The position numbers and the translations under genes were made by a program. From contig JAIRZM010000001.1 in the NCBI GenBank assembly GCA_031267235.1, forward strand, positions 31,512 to 95,511: 64,000 nucleotides of DNA, in the 5' to 3' direction. This DNA is from Holosporaceae bacterium. GTDB taxonomy: Bacteria; Pseudomonadota; Alphaproteobacteria; UBA3830. Below, one piece after another: positions 8,841-19,347 of the stretch (positions within the stretch are counted from its first letter, which is position 1; each line of letters starts with the position of its first letter). Under the pieces are notes generated by a model. It ran no database searches. It was not told the origin of the DNA and was given only the letters and a program-made list of their open reading frames with translations.

Positions 8841-9557
8841 ATGTCTAATTTATTGAGTCTTTTAACGCTGGTCGTTTGCTTTACAAGCATTTTAATATTG
8901 ATGAGATACTTTGGAAAGAGTGGATTATTTATCTATTCGACCGTTGCCCTAATAGCTGCCAATATTCAGATTTTAAAACTCACGAAATACAGCGGTATTG
9001 AGAATCCAGTTGCCCTTGGCACCGTCGTATTTTCCACGATTTTTGCGGTGGATAACATTTTAACCGAATACTTCGGCGCCCAAGATGCAAAAAAGTGCGT
9101 TTGGATTAGCTTCACGGGATATCTATTTTTTACGCTAATCATGAAAATGACTGTGTTACACCCTTCCGTAGAATATTCCGAATGCATAAATTTACATCGA
9201 GAAATTGGTGACATTTTTTCTCCTACTCTAACATTGTTTATTTCCAGCATCGCCTCCTACGTAACAAGTCAACAAATCGATATTCATATATTTTCCAGTC
9301 TAAAAAAGTTAACCAAAGGTAAATATTTATGGGGAAGATCGCTGATATCCATGGTAATTTCAACTTTTTTCGATAATTTTGTTTTTTCCCTCTTGGCCTG
9401 GGTAGTTTTCGCCCATCATCAACTGGGATGGTCGTCACTCTGGGACACGTATATTTTCATAACATATTTTATCAGATTAATCATTGCCGCACTGTGCGTT
9501 CCTCTAGTAAGATTAGCGAAAGTCTTTCTGGTAAACGGCAATGTACAGAAATTTTAA
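8841..9557 (+). CDS. Queuosine precursor transporter (YhhQ/VUT family)
   Basis: Multi-TM protein with GTVVFSTIFAVDNILTEYFGAQDAKKCVWISF; overlaps tgt. Confidence 0.82.
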   Translation: MSNLLSLLTLVVCFTSILILMRYFGKSGLFIYSTVALIAANIQILKLTKYSGIENPVALGTVVFSTIFAVDNILTEYFGAQDAKKCVWISFTGYLFFTLIMKMTVLHPSVEYSECINLHREIGDIFSPTLTLFISSIASYVTSQQIDIHIFSSLKKLTKGKYLWGRSLISMVISTFFDNFVFSLLAWVVFAHHQLGWSSLWDTYIFITYFIRLIIAALCVPLVRLAKVFLVNGNVQKF

Positions 9558-10713
9558 ATTCGAGGTAATTTCATCCGGAAGCAAATCCCGATTGGGGATC
9601 CTGAGAACGCCACATGGAGACCTTCAAACGCCGACATTCATTTTTTGCGGAACCAAAGCCAGTGTCAAAGGAATGTTTCCGGAACAATTGAAAAAAGCCG
9701 GAACTCAAATCATCTTAGCCAACACCTATCATTTATTTTCGCATCCAGGATCCGAATACATAAAAAATCGAGGAGGACTGCACAAATTCATCGGTTGGAA
9801 TGGGGCAATGCTGACAGATTCAGGTGGGTTCCAAATATTTAGCCTGGGTCATGGCTCAGTTTCCAATGAAATTAAGGGGAAACGCTCCAGAGTTTCAATG
9901 CTGGCCAGAATAGAAGAAGATGGCGCAGTTTTCAAATCCTATTGGGATGGAAGTACGCAATTGTTAACTCCGGAAAAGTCTGTAAAAATACAGCGAGATT
10001 TGGGCGCTGATCTGATGGTTGCCTTTGACGAATGCACTCCCTATCATGGCAACAAAAAATACACCGAAGAATCCATGGAAAGATCGCATCGTTGGGAAAA
10101 GCGATCACTGGAAGAATTCGAAAGAAACAATGATTTTTCTCAAGCTCTCTACGGAGTTGTGCAGGGTGGAATATATGCGGACTTGAGAAAGCGCAGCGCA
10201 CATTTTGTCAACGAGCAGTCATTCTTTGGAGCGGCCATCGGAGGAACGCTGGGAGGCAGCAAAGAGCAGATGTACGAAGTTGTGGAAATGGCCACCGGAG
10301 AACTGAATTCTTCGAGGCCAATCCACTTACTTGGTATAGGAGGCATTTCCGACATTCTCCGCTGCATTGAGTTGGGGATAGATTCCTTTGACTGCGTTCA
10401 CCCCACAAGAATCGCCAGACATGGCGGAGCTCTCGTCAAAAGAGTGTATAGGGATGCAGCTGACAGAGAACACATAAATTTAAAAAGAGCCCAATATAGC
10501 GTTGAAGACGATCCCATCGAGTCAGACTGCGACTGCGTCACATGTCAAACATTTTCCAGAGCATATTTGCATTATCTGCTGAAAGCTAATGAATTGTTGG
10601 CACTAAGCGCCATAGCTGTTCACAACATAAGATTCATGAATAGATTCATGGAAGAAATTCGTGTCGCCATAGCTCATGATAACCTAAACGAAGTGAGAAA
10701 AAAATGGGTTTGA
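9541..10713 (+). CDS. tgt: Queuine/preQ1 tRNA-guanine transglycosylase
   Basis: ANTYHLFSHPG, MLTDSGGFQIFSL, FDECTPY, DSFDCVHPTRIARHGGALV, SDCDCVTCQTFSRAYLHYLL. Confidence 0.96.
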   Translation: MYRNFKFEVISSGSKSRLGILRTPHGDLQTPTFIFCGTKASVKGMFPEQLKKAGTQIILANTYHLFSHPGSEYIKNRGGLHKFIGWNGAMLTDSGGFQIFSLGHGSVSNEIKGKRSRVSMLARIEEDGAVFKSYWDGSTQLLTPEKSVKIQRDLGADLMVAFDECTPYHGNKKYTEESMERSHRWEKRSLEEFERNNDFSQALYGVVQGGIYADLRKRSAHFVNEQSFFGAAIGGTLGGSKEQMYEVVEMATGELNSSRPIHLLGIGGISDILRCIELGIDSFDCVHPTRIARHGGALVKRVYRDAADREHINLKRAQYSVEDDPIESDCDCVTCQTFSRAYLHYLLKANELLALSAIAVHNIRFMNRFMEEIRVAIAHDNLNEVRKKWV

Positions 10714-12641
10714 ACCAAGTAAAGTTTAGCCTTCCATTTGTTTTTGGCATTGCTGCCTACGTTTTTGCCACAGAATCCGAAGAGGACCTTGATCTTCACA
10801 ATTTTCATTACAGAGCGAATCTAGTGCTGGAAGAAAAACAAAATATACTTGGAGCGCTGACGGAAATAATTTCCGAATCAGAAATGGCGACCGAAATAAA
10901 TCAATTGCGGACCTTCGCTCTCCAGAACAAAACTATTAGCAACATGAGAGCCCTCATCGATAGAATTAATTCAGACATAAATATCATATATAAAAAAGCG
11001 CATTCTTTAGGTTTTTTCGGAGCAAAAATTTATCACAAAATTCTGGTTAAGAATCCCAATAATATCAATGTGAACATATATGTCGATCTGCAACAAATAT
11101 ATAATCTCAAGTTAAATATAAAATACCTGAACCGGAACAAAGAATTTAATGAAACTCATAACGAGATTATGCAATCCAAATTGCGCATATTCAAAGCTTC
11201 TATTGCGGAAATAAAAGCTCTCATCGATGTTGCTGTCAGGGATTTGCAAAAAAATGGTTTTTATGAGCCGAAAATATTAGAAAAAAAAGTGCGCGTTAAT
11301 TATGAGGCCTCTGAGGCCATTTTATATCTGGCTATTGATCCAGGGAAAAAAGTCCACTTTGGCGATACCGAAATAAAGGCATTTTCTGGCATCGACGAAG
11401 AATTTATTCGCAATAGGATTGTTTGGAATCAGGGAGAGGTTTTCGATATAGAAAAAATAGAATCAACGGTGGAAAATCTTAAAAACACCCAAATATTCTC
11501 CAATGTTAAGGCTGAACCCATTAATAGTCGCCCCGAGAATACCAGAATTCCCATACTTCTGGAATTGGAGGAAGATAAAAAACATATGGTGGATTTCACG
11601 CTGCTATATTCCGGAATGCGCAGCATGAATTTTGAAAAAAAGTCTCAAGCTCAGCAAAAATTGAAATCTATTATTGCCAGATTATCCTGGAGCAATTGCA
11701 ACGCCTTTGACGGAGGAGAAAAATTAACGCTCACGGTGGAAGGAACTCCACTGAGAGCGCAATCCAAAAGAGCAGATTATGGCTTTGAAGCAACATTGGC
11801 GCAACCGGATGTTTTTTTTAGAAACAACACAGCGCATTATACCATTTCCAGAAAACAAGAACTTACGAACGTTTTTTTCCGCAAGAGCGACAAGATTGAG
11901 CTCGCTTACGACTATCCTTTGCTGCGGGATGTGCTCCTGAACATCGATGGAGATCTAGAAAGAAATTATGTGGATGGGCCGAAAATATTTTCCCATGATT
12001 CGGATAGAAAAAATTATGAAAATTTTTCACCGTCCATTGGGTTTATCCTAGATAAAACTGACGATCTGCTAAATCCAACTTCCGGTTATCGTCTCTTCGC
12101 CAAATTCTCTGAGATATTTTTTAAACATTCCTCCGTCAATAGTCTTATGGCATTGGATGCAGGTTTTTCCTACAATCTTCCTTTGGATGATCTGAAGCGA
12201 ACAATTGTGGCATTTAATTTGCAGAGAAAATCAATCTTGGGCGCCAGCATCGATGATATTCCGTTGGACAAGAGAATCTACGCCGGAGGTATGAACTCCA
12301 TAAGAGGCTACGCCAATCAAATGGCAACGGAGATGGTTATCGGTGAAGATGTCGTTATGGGCGGGAAATCATCTACGGAATTCAGCGCTGAAATTCGTAG
12401 AAAGTTTACAGCTGATTTTGGCGGAGTAGTATTTTTTGATGGAGCAAAAATTTTTCAGAATAAATCTCGCTATGATAATTTAGCAACGGAAAAAAAGAGA
12501 TGGTTTTTTTCCATCGGCTTTGGCCTAAGATACTTTTCCAGTATAGGCCCCATAAGAATTGATCTAGCATTTCCAATCAAAAGAAGGAGAGCTGTTGATT
12601 CCAGGATGCAATTTGTTGTTAGTTTAGGGCAGGCATTTTGA
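10704..12641 (+). CDS. BamA/TamA-family outer-membrane protein (surface antigen D15)
   Basis: POTRA-like N-terminus; C-terminal RIYAGGMNSIRGYANQ...SSTEFSAEIRRKFTADFGGVVFFDGAKIF...GFGLRYFSSIGPIRIDLAFPI. Confidence 0.88.
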   Translation: MGLNQVKFSLPFVFGIAAYVFATESEEDLDLHNFHYRANLVLEEKQNILGALTEIISESEMATEINQLRTFALQNKTISNMRALIDRINSDINIIYKKAHSLGFFGAKIYHKILVKNPNNINVNIYVDLQQIYNLKLNIKYLNRNKEFNETHNEIMQSKLRIFKASIAEIKALIDVAVRDLQKNGFYEPKILEKKVRVNYEASEAILYLAIDPGKKVHFGDTEIKAFSGIDEEFIRNRIVWNQGEVFDIEKIESTVENLKNTQIFSNVKAEPINSRPENTRIPILLELEEDKKHMVDFTLLYSGMRSMNFEKKSQAQQKLKSIIARLSWSNCNAFDGGEKLTLTVEGTPLRAQSKRADYGFEATLAQPDVFFRNNTAHYTISRKQELTNVFFRKSDKIELAYDYPLLRDVLLNIDGDLERNYVDGPKIFSHDSDRKNYENFSPSIGFILDKTDDLLNPTSGYRLFAKFSEIFFKHSSVNSLMALDAGFSYNLPLDDLKRTIVAFNLQRKSILGASIDDIPLDKRIYAGGMNSIRGYANQMATEMVIGEDVVMGGKSSTEFSAEIRRKFTADFGGVVFFDGAKIFQNKSRYDNLATEKKRWFFSIGFGLRYFSSIGPIRIDLAFPIKRRRAVDSRMQFVVSLGQAF

Positions 12642-15600
12642 AAGTTTTTTTTGCTAAGTTATTGAAAATTATCGGCGCAACTCTGTTTGTCGCTCTATTA
12701 GGGCTGATGCTTGCCGGAGGGATGTTCTGCGCAGATTCGGGACGCGAAGTTCTTCTGAGCGCGCTCTCGAAATATTTTCAAACAAAAAATGTCGTCTTTA
12801 GAATCAATGAGATGGATAGGAAAATTTCCAAAATTCAAGAAATTTTCATCCGCTTTCCCGAAGGTTTCGAACTTGTTTTTTCGGATATTACGCTGAAAAG
12901 AAAAAAATTTTTCGAAAAATCGTCAATTCATGTGCATAAATTCATCTTGAACGGCTCGAAGGAAAAAATAGATCTAGATGAGAAGTTAAAGAGTTTAATT
13001 CCCCTAATGCGAACATTGAGGATTTTTATCAGCGATTTATCGTTGGGCGCTGGGTTCATGCTGATTGCGGGAAAAACTTACTTACTGGATGATTTGAGCT
13101 ACTGTTCCGATATTCAGGATGATTTTTTGCGCAGTAAAATTAATGGCAGCCAATCGCTGAACGTTCTCTTTCATTGGGAAAATGGCGAATGCACCGAAAG
13201 CAATATCGCCTTTGAGCAAATATTGAATTTTGATGGAATTTTATTCATAAATGGGCCAGAAAAAAAAGTAACCTCCTATAAATTGACGGCGACAAACAAC
13301 AGCATGGGAATTATTGCCAATGGTCGATACCAACATTTCATGCGAGATATAGGAATTCAAAATGCCCTTGTAAAATACGAAGAGAAAAATTATAGCTGCC
13401 AAGGAAACGTTTATTTGGATGCTCAGAGAGCAAAGATGCAGTCGAAGATTTTTCTGGAAAATCTTCCGAATTTTAACTTAATTCCGGAAATTATTCGCAA
13501 AAATTTCGAAGACGTGCGCGCAACCCTGATCCTGACCTATGATTTTTCCGAAAATCCACAGCAGGAAGCGGACATTGTTTTCCAAAGGTTCGGGAATGAT
13601 ATTGGCAGCGCAAAATACCTCTGCAGAGATCGCAAAAGCGTCATTGATGGCAACATTGGCTGGATAAATATTTCGGGTTTTGGGCTTCGCAACTTTAGGT
13701 GCGAAGTTGACGATTTTCAGAAGGCCAAAATAAATTTATGGGGAGATGATTTCGAAATCATTTCTCACTTAAAAATTGGCGATCAAATATGCGTGGACAA
13801 TATTGAGCTCTCGAGCCAAAAAGGATGGATCAAATCTGCCTGCGCATTTTCATTAACTAAAAATTTAGATTGCTCGTTAGATTTTAACTTTAATCAAATG
13901 GATTTCTGGAACAAAATCATTCCGATTTCCGGCAGCGGCAGCGGAAATTTTTCCTATAAAAACAAGGAGATAATCTCTAAAGGAGAGTTCAAAGAATTAA
14001 ATTTTGGCATCCATGAGTTGGGGGCTCTAAAGTACGATATTGGCCCGCAAAAAAATAAAATAACACTGGGAAATGCCAAAATATTTAATATAAACTTTGA
14101 TACGCTGGAGCTAAATTCCTTTGGGAAAAAAATCGCCCTATCAGGGAAAATAAACGACGTTTATTCTCTGGATGCTCACGGGAATATTTTCGGTTTTTTT
14201 GATAAAATATCTTTGGAAAAATGCATTCTCGCATCTCCAGAAAATAAAATTGTACTAACGAGATGTTGGCTGGATTTTATCGCCAATGACTACAAGATGA
14301 ACTGCCAATTGTCCGAAAATAAATCCAAAAAAACTGGCCTCATAAATTTCTCCTTTAATTCGCTGGGAATTAATTGTAATTTTCAAACCGTTTCAATTAA
14401 CAGTTTGGCCAAGTTTTTTAATCACTGGGGCCCACATTGCGAACTGAGCGGAAGTTTAAAATTAAATGCCAATGATGGAATTTTTCTAGGTTCAGGAGAT
14501 TTTCTTCTGCCCAGTCTGATGGCAAAAAAAAATCTACTTAAAATTAGCGCGAAGATATCCGAAAACGGCGCGAAAATTTATGCAAGTTTAAAAAATCAAA
14601 ACGATGACATAAGCGCCGAGGCCTTCCTTCCGGTAATTTTCACGATTACCGGTCCCATCGTAAAAAATACGCTAAATTCTCTTAGTTGCAATGTTTATGG
14701 AAGCTCTCAATTGGAGCGACTATTGGAGCTTCCGGATAATGCTGATGTTCGCGGCATGTTCAGCTGTAATTTTCATCTGAGCGGCAGTTTAGCCAATCCA
14801 TCCATTAGCGGTAGAGCGCAATTGCGAAATGCTCACATTGCCGTCGGAGATGTTTTGCTCAAAAATGGAAATATTTCCCTGGAAGCCGATGGAAAAAACA
14901 TCCAAGTTATGGCGGCGAAATTTGTTGATGTCAATAAAAAAAGACTGACCATTAGCGGAACTGGAATTCCATTTTTTAGGGGAATTATTCCCAATATAAA
15001 CGCTAATCTTCGACTGAAGTTTGACAATTTTATGCTCTTTGATTCGGATGACATGCAGATAACTGTTCGAGGTGATGGCGCCATGAGCGGTCCCATCGAC
15101 GATATGCTCATCAGCGGAATTGTCAATATTCCCAAATGCGAACTGCGTTATTTTGACTCCTCCAATGTCGCAAAGGATAGTGATATTATCGTCGAAAATG
15201 ATCCTTTTCTCCACAATCACCAAAAGAAAAAATCGCCGAAAAAGGATTTTTTCAAATATGACGTACGTATGAATTGTCCTCGCATAAATTTTTCCGGCAA
15301 TATATTCGAGATGATTCTCTTTTCCGACGATCTGCTGTTATCTTCCTATCAGGATAGCGCAACATTGGTTGGCACATTGAAATTGTCCGGAGGAAGATTG
15401 GATCTCTTCGGCAAGCGCATGCCCTTTACCAGAGGGGTTGCCACATTTCGCAGAGATTTCCCATTTGAGCCAGATGCATTTTTTTCCTGCAAAAGAAACT
15501 TTGGAGACATAAGCGTTTCTCTGGACATCGGAAGCGTTCCGGAGCGGGGCGCTTACCTGAATTTGTATTCAAATCCCAGCTACAAAAAGGATGTAATTTT

Positions 15601-15988
15601 GGCGAAAATGATTTTCGGAAAAGAGCTAAAATATCTTTCCATAGGAGAGGTAGCGCAATTGGCCAACGCCGTGGCAAGCCTAAAGCAGCGCGGCTATATT
15701 TTTTCCCTATTGAATACATTTCAGAATGTAGGAATTGTGGACAGTATATCATTTACCAGCGGAGCCCATCAATCCAGTTCACTCTATTCCGACACTCAAA
15801 ATTCAAGCGGTCATCAACGAAATTTACACATGAGCGCCGGAAAATATGTGCATGACAACATATACCTAAGCGTCAATAAGCAAGAGGAAGGAGCCTCCTT
15901 CGATGTTGATTTTTCAATCACACCAAGAGTGTCCATAAAAGCTAACACCAATGGAGAAGCTGGCATTAGTTGGAAGTATCGCTACTAA
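12638..15988 (+). CDS. TamB-like translocation/assembly module protein
   Basis: Very long, N-terminal TM; C-terminal GGRLDLFGKRMPFTRGVATFRRDFPFEPDAFFSCKR...SNPSYKKDVILAKMIFGKELKYLSIGEVAQLANAVASL; overlaps the tamA-like gene. Confidence 0.88.
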   Translation: MKVFFAKLLKIIGATLFVALLGLMLAGGMFCADSGREVLLSALSKYFQTKNVVFRINEMDRKISKIQEIFIRFPEGFELVFSDITLKRKKFFEKSSIHVHKFILNGSKEKIDLDEKLKSLIPLMRTLRIFISDLSLGAGFMLIAGKTYLLDDLSYCSDIQDDFLRSKINGSQSLNVLFHWENGECTESNIAFEQILNFDGILFINGPEKKVTSYKLTATNNSMGIIANGRYQHFMRDIGIQNALVKYEEKNYSCQGNVYLDAQRAKMQSKIFLENLPNFNLIPEIIRKNFEDVRATLILTYDFSENPQQEADIVFQRFGNDIGSAKYLCRDRKSVIDGNIGWINISGFGLRNFRCEVDDFQKAKINLWGDDFEIISHLKIGDQICVDNIELSSQKGWIKSACAFSLTKNLDCSLDFNFNQMDFWNKIIPISGSGSGNFSYKNKEIISKGEFKELNFGIHELGALKYDIGPQKNKITLGNAKIFNINFDTLELNSFGKKIALSGKINDVYSLDAHGNIFGFFDKISLEKCILASPENKIVLTRCWLDFIANDYKMNCQLSENKSKKTGLINFSFNSLGINCNFQTVSINSLAKFFNHWGPHCELSGSLKLNANDGIFLGSGDFLLPSLMAKKNLLKISAKISENGAKIYASLKNQNDDISAEAFLPVIFTITGPIVKNTLNSLSCNVYGSSQLERLLELPDNADVRGMFSCNFHLSGSLANPSISGRAQLRNAHIAVGDVLLKNGNISLEADGKNIQVMAAKFVDVNKKRLTISGTGIPFFRGIIPNINANLRLKFDNFMLFDSDDMQITVRGDGAMSGPIDDMLISGIVNIPKCELRYFDSSNVAKDSDIIVENDPFLHNHQKKKSPKKDFFKYDVRMNCPRINFSGNIFEMILFSDDLLLSSYQDSATLVGTLKLSGGRLDLFGKRMPFTRGVATFRRDFPFEPDAFFSCKRNFGDISVSLDIGSVPERGAYLNLYSNPSYKKDVILAKMIFGKELKYLSIGEVAQLANAVASLKQRGYIFSLLNTFQNVGIVDSISFTSGAHQSSSLYSDTQNSSGHQRNLHMSAGKYVHDNIYLSVNKQEEGASFDVDFSITPRVSIKANTNGEAGISWKYRY

Positions 15989-16028
15989 ACATTGTCCTTT
16001 ATGGATGATTTTCAGAGGAAACGCTCGA

Positions 16029-16847
16029 TCATACCACCGAAATATCCGGAGCATCGACGGCCTTCATGCCAACTACGTGATATCCAGAATCAGCATGGAC
16101 TATTTCGCCGGTTACTCCGCTGGCTAGATCGCTGAGGAGAAACACCGCCGTTCCACCAACATCTTCCAGCGTAGTATTGCGCTTCAGGGGAGAGTTGTAC
16201 TGATTCCATTTCAAAATATAGCGAAAATCTCCTATGCCGGAAGCTGCTAGAGTTTTTACAGGTCCGGACGATAGACCGTTGACCCTAATGTTGCGATCGC
16301 CGAAATCTACGGAAAGATACTTTATGCTCGCCTCCAGAGCCGCTTTCGCAACACCCATCACATTATAATGCGGCATAACCCTTTCTGCGCCAATGTATGT
16401 CAAAGTCAAAAGAGATGCTCCATCGACCAGATACTCGGACGCTCTTTGACATACAGAAGTAAAGGAGTAGCAGGAAATGTCCATGGTGTTAAGAAAGTTC
16501 GTGCGAGTGGTATTTACATACTTGCCGATCAGTTCATTTTTGTCAGAAAACGCTATGGCATGAACTATAAAATCTATCTTACCAAATTTATCTCCAACTT
16601 TTCTAAACATAGAAGTCACGCTCTCATCATTGGTGATGTCACACTCAATCATCTCTACATTGCCAAGAGAATCTGCCAACGGCTTTACTCTTTTATAAAG
16701 CGTGTCCGATTGATAACTAAAGACCATTTCTGCGCCATGCCGCGCCAGAGAACGAGCAACTCCAAATGCCAAAGACCTATCATTGGCAATTCCCATTACA
16801 ACGCCCTTTTTTCTCGCCATCAATTCCATAAATTTTATTCCGTTCAC
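16029..16847 (-). CDS. fabI: Enoyl-[acyl-carrier-protein] reductase FabI
   Basis: KKGVVMGIANDRSLAFGVARSLARHGAEMVFSYQ, TLTYIGAERVMPHYNVMGVAKAALEASIKYLSVDFG, RVNGLSSGPVKTLAASGI. Confidence 0.97.
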   Translation of the reverse strand: MNGIKFMELMARKKGVVMGIANDRSLAFGVARSLARHGAEMVFSYQSDTLYKRVKPLADSLGNVEMIECDITNDESVTSMFRKVGDKFGKIDFIVHAIAFSDKNELIGKYVNTTRTNFLNTMDISCYSFTSVCQRASEYLVDGASLLTLTYIGAERVMPHYNVMGVAKAALEASIKYLSVDFGDRNIRVNGLSSGPVKTLAASGIGDFRYILKWNQYNSPLKRNTTLEDVGGTAVFLLSDLASGVTGEIVHADSGYHVVGMKAVDAPDISVV

Positions 16848-16851
16848 CAGA

Positions 16852-17157
16852 TTATTTCTCGCCGTTAATGATTTTTTTCAAAACAGGAGAAGCTCGGAAA
16901 GACACCGATTTTCTTGAGGATATAACTGCTTCTTCCAGAGTTTTCGGATTTCGTCCAACTCTTTCTTTTTTATCACGCACCATGAATGTTCCAAAGCTGG
17001 CGATTTTTACCGTTTCTCCGTCTATGAGCGCCATTGTGATTTCATCCAGAACATCCTCAACAATTTCCAAAGCATTAAATTTTGTTACCCGAAACTCCTG
17101 AGTAACAGCATTCGCCAAATCTGAGCGGGTTAAGGTTTTAGTTTCATCATTTTTCAT
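16852..17157 (-). CDS. ihfA: HU/IHF family DNA-binding protein, IHF alpha-like
   Basis: LTRSDLANAVTQEFRVTKFNALEIVEDVLDEITMALIDGETVKIASFGTFMVRDKKERVGRNPKT. Confidence 0.85.
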   Translation of the reverse strand: MKNDETKTLTRSDLANAVTQEFRVTKFNALEIVEDVLDEITMALIDGETVKIASFGTFMVRDKKERVGRNPKTLEEAVISSRKSVSFRASPVLKKIINGEK

Positions 17158-18125
17158 TTGTTACCCCTATAATCGAAATTTATCAAAGCAGATCCCCATG
17201 TAAAGCCAGCTCCCATAGATAGCAAGACAACATTTTTCATTAAAAAAATATCATCTTTTACTTCATTCAACGCCAATGGGATAGAAGCTGCGGAAGTATT
17301 CGCATGTTTTTCTACGGTAATCAAGACTTTTTTCTCATCTATTCCAGATATTTCGATTAATTTATTGATAATCCTGGAATTAGCCTGATGTGGAACTAGA
17401 AGATCAATGTCCTCTATCTTTAAGCTATTATCCTTTAAGAGCTCCTCCAGGGATTCCTGAAACTTTTCAACGGCGTACCTGAAAACCTCACGTCCCTGCA
17501 TTTTTACAAAACCAACCTCACGATTTGTGGAGACTCCCCCGCTGGTCATCAGGTGATCGGCAAATTTTCCATCGGAATATATCTTGCAGGATCGAATGCC
17601 ATAATTTTGGTCAGCCCAAGATTTAAGGACCACTGCCCCGGCTCCATCTCCAAAAAGAACACATGTGGATCTATCGCTCCAATCTAATATCCGAGAGAAT
17701 GTCTCGGCTCCAATGACCAATGCACACTGCGATTTGCCGGATTTTATAAAAGAATCGGCCACATCCAGAGCAAAAATAAAACCACTACAGACTGCGCCAA
17801 CGTCAAATGCCGCTCCCTGCGTTATTTTTAGATCCCTCTGCACCAATGTGGCAGTAGCGGGAAAGATGTAATCTCCTGTGGCTGTAGCTACAATTATTAG
17901 ATCCACTTCCTGGGCAGATATTTGAGCATGGAGAAGAGCATTTTTAGCCGCCTCCGTAGCCAGGGATGCTGTCGTTTCCATTTCCGTTGCCAAATAACGC
18001 TGTTTTATGCCGGTCCTTTGGAATATCCATTCATCTGACGTGTTTAACTCTCGTGGTAATTCCGAATTTTTCACACACTTTGACGGAAGCGCAGCGCCAA
18101 TTCCAACAATTATTGCAGAATTCAT
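17154..18125 (-). CDS. fabH: Beta-ketoacyl-ACP synthase III
   Basis: GIGAALPSKCVKNSEL, TSDEWIFQRTGIKQR, FDVGAVCSGFIFALDVADSFI, VPHQANSRII, EKHANTSAASIPLAL. Confidence 0.97.
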   Translation of the reverse strand: MNSAIIVGIGAALPSKCVKNSELPRELNTSDEWIFQRTGIKQRYLATEMETTASLATEAAKNALLHAQISAQEVDLIIVATATGDYIFPATATLVQRDLKITQGAAFDVGAVCSGFIFALDVADSFIKSGKSQCALVIGAETFSRILDWSDRSTCVLFGDGAGAVVLKSWADQNYGIRSCKIYSDGKFADHLMTSGGVSTNREVGFVKMQGREVFRYAVEKFQESLEELLKDNSLKIEDIDLLVPHQANSRIINKLIEISGIDEKKVLITVEKHANTSAASIPLALNEVKDDIFLMKNVVLLSMGAGFTWGSALINFDYRGNK

Positions 18126-19159
18126 TGTCTATCCAAATATTCTGGAGCATAATGCAATTTTGACTTTTCCAATTGCTCTCGTATTCGATCAAAAATATTA
18201 TTTCTCAGGATATCAATGGTAAACTTCGCGGCATTGGAAAATCCAGTGGCATCGGAGCCGCCGTGACTCTTTACTACAACGCCGTTTAGCCCCAGAAGAA
18301 TGGCGCCGTTGTATAGCCGTGGATCAACCTTCTTTTTTAGCGAATTAAGCGCCGGCATGGCCAACAGTGCGCCAATTTTAGAAAGCCAAGTGCTGGATAG
18401 AGCGTTTTTCAATTCGGAAACAATGTAATTGGCTGTTCCCTCTATGGTTTTTAGGGAAACATTTCCGGTGAAGCCATCTGTTACAACCACATCTGAATTT
18501 CCAGTAAAAATATAATCTCCCTCAACGAAGCCAATATAATTTTCAAATAATTTTTTTAAGATTTCGGAGGTTTTCTTTACCAATCGGGTTCCCTTGACAT
18601 CTTCAGATCCAATATTTAGCAGAGCTAACTTGATGTCTTGTTTATGCAAAACAGAGACTGCCAGCGCCTCTCCCATTATGGCAAAATCCACTAAATTTTT
18701 TACTTCACATTCTGAATTAGCTCCTAAATCTAGACAGATGGTCTTTCCGTTTCTGTTGGGAATAATGGAAGCTATTGCCGGACGATCGATTCCGGGAATA
18801 GTTTTTAGAATAATTTTTGCAAGCGCCATGTATAGGCCAGTGTTTCCGGATGATATAACCGCCGCAGCTTCTCCGGATTTGACGGCTTGTATTGCCATCC
18901 CCATGCTGGAATTTTTACCAAGACGCAGAGCCGACGCAACTTTCATATCCGACGTTACCGCCGCCTCTGTATGTCGAATTTCATGGGATACTTTATTCGC
19001 AAGCAAGTGGATATGCTTGCCCATATTTTTTTTATCTCCAAAAATTATAAAGTGAAAATCGAAAGCCGAGAGCCCAGCCAATCCTGCTAGCACAGCTTCC
19101 GGAGCGTTATCGCCACCCATGCCGTCGATGGCTATGACTTTAGAATTTGAACTCACCAT
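18122..19159 (-). CDS. plsX: Phosphate acyltransferase PlsX
   Basis: IAIDGMGGDNAPEAVLAG, VISSGNTGLYMALAK, LGANSECEVKNLVDFAIMGEAL, VVTDGFTGNVSLKTIEG. Confidence 0.97.
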   Translation of the reverse strand: MVSSNSKVIAIDGMGGDNAPEAVLAGLAGLSAFDFHFIIFGDKKNMGKHIHLLANKVSHEIRHTEAAVTSDMKVASALRLGKNSSMGMAIQAVKSGEAAAVISSGNTGLYMALAKIILKTIPGIDRPAIASIIPNRNGKTICLDLGANSECEVKNLVDFAIMGEALAVSVLHKQDIKLALLNIGSEDVKGTRLVKKTSEILKKLFENYIGFVEGDYIFTGNSDVVVTDGFTGNVSLKTIEGTANYIVSELKNALSSTWLSKIGALLAMPALNSLKKKVDPRLYNGAILLGLNGVVVKSHGGSDATGFSNAAKFTIDILRNNIFDRIREQLEKSKLHYAPEYLDRQ

Positions 19160-19347
19160 TATACGTCTTGGCGTCTATCTCTCAGTATTTGTCGACCATT
19201 ATAAATTCCGCAGGTTTTACACAAATGATGAGGCAACTTCGCATCTCCGCAGTTGGGACAAGCCGCTGAGGCAACAGGCTTAAGAGCCAGATGCGACCTT
19301 CGCATATCCCTGCGAGATTTAGAAATCTTTTTCTTTGGAACCGCCAT
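19159..19347 (-). CDS. rpmF: 50S ribosomal protein L32
   Basis: MAVPKKKISKSRRDMRRSHLALKP...CPNCGDAKLPHHLCKTCGIYNGRQI. Confidence 0.98.
   Translation of the reverse strand: MAVPKKKISKSRRDMRRSHLALKPVASAACPNCGDAKLPHHLCKTCGIYNGRQILRDRRQDV

Noticed and set aside
14789-15223. 144-aa minus-strand ORF
   Set aside because: Antisense inside the TamB-like gene.
16368-16868. 166-aa plus-strand ORF
   Set aside because: Antisense to fabI, which is unambiguous.
18594-19055. 153-aa plus-strand ORF
   Set aside because: Antisense to plsX; coding evidence is on the minus strand.
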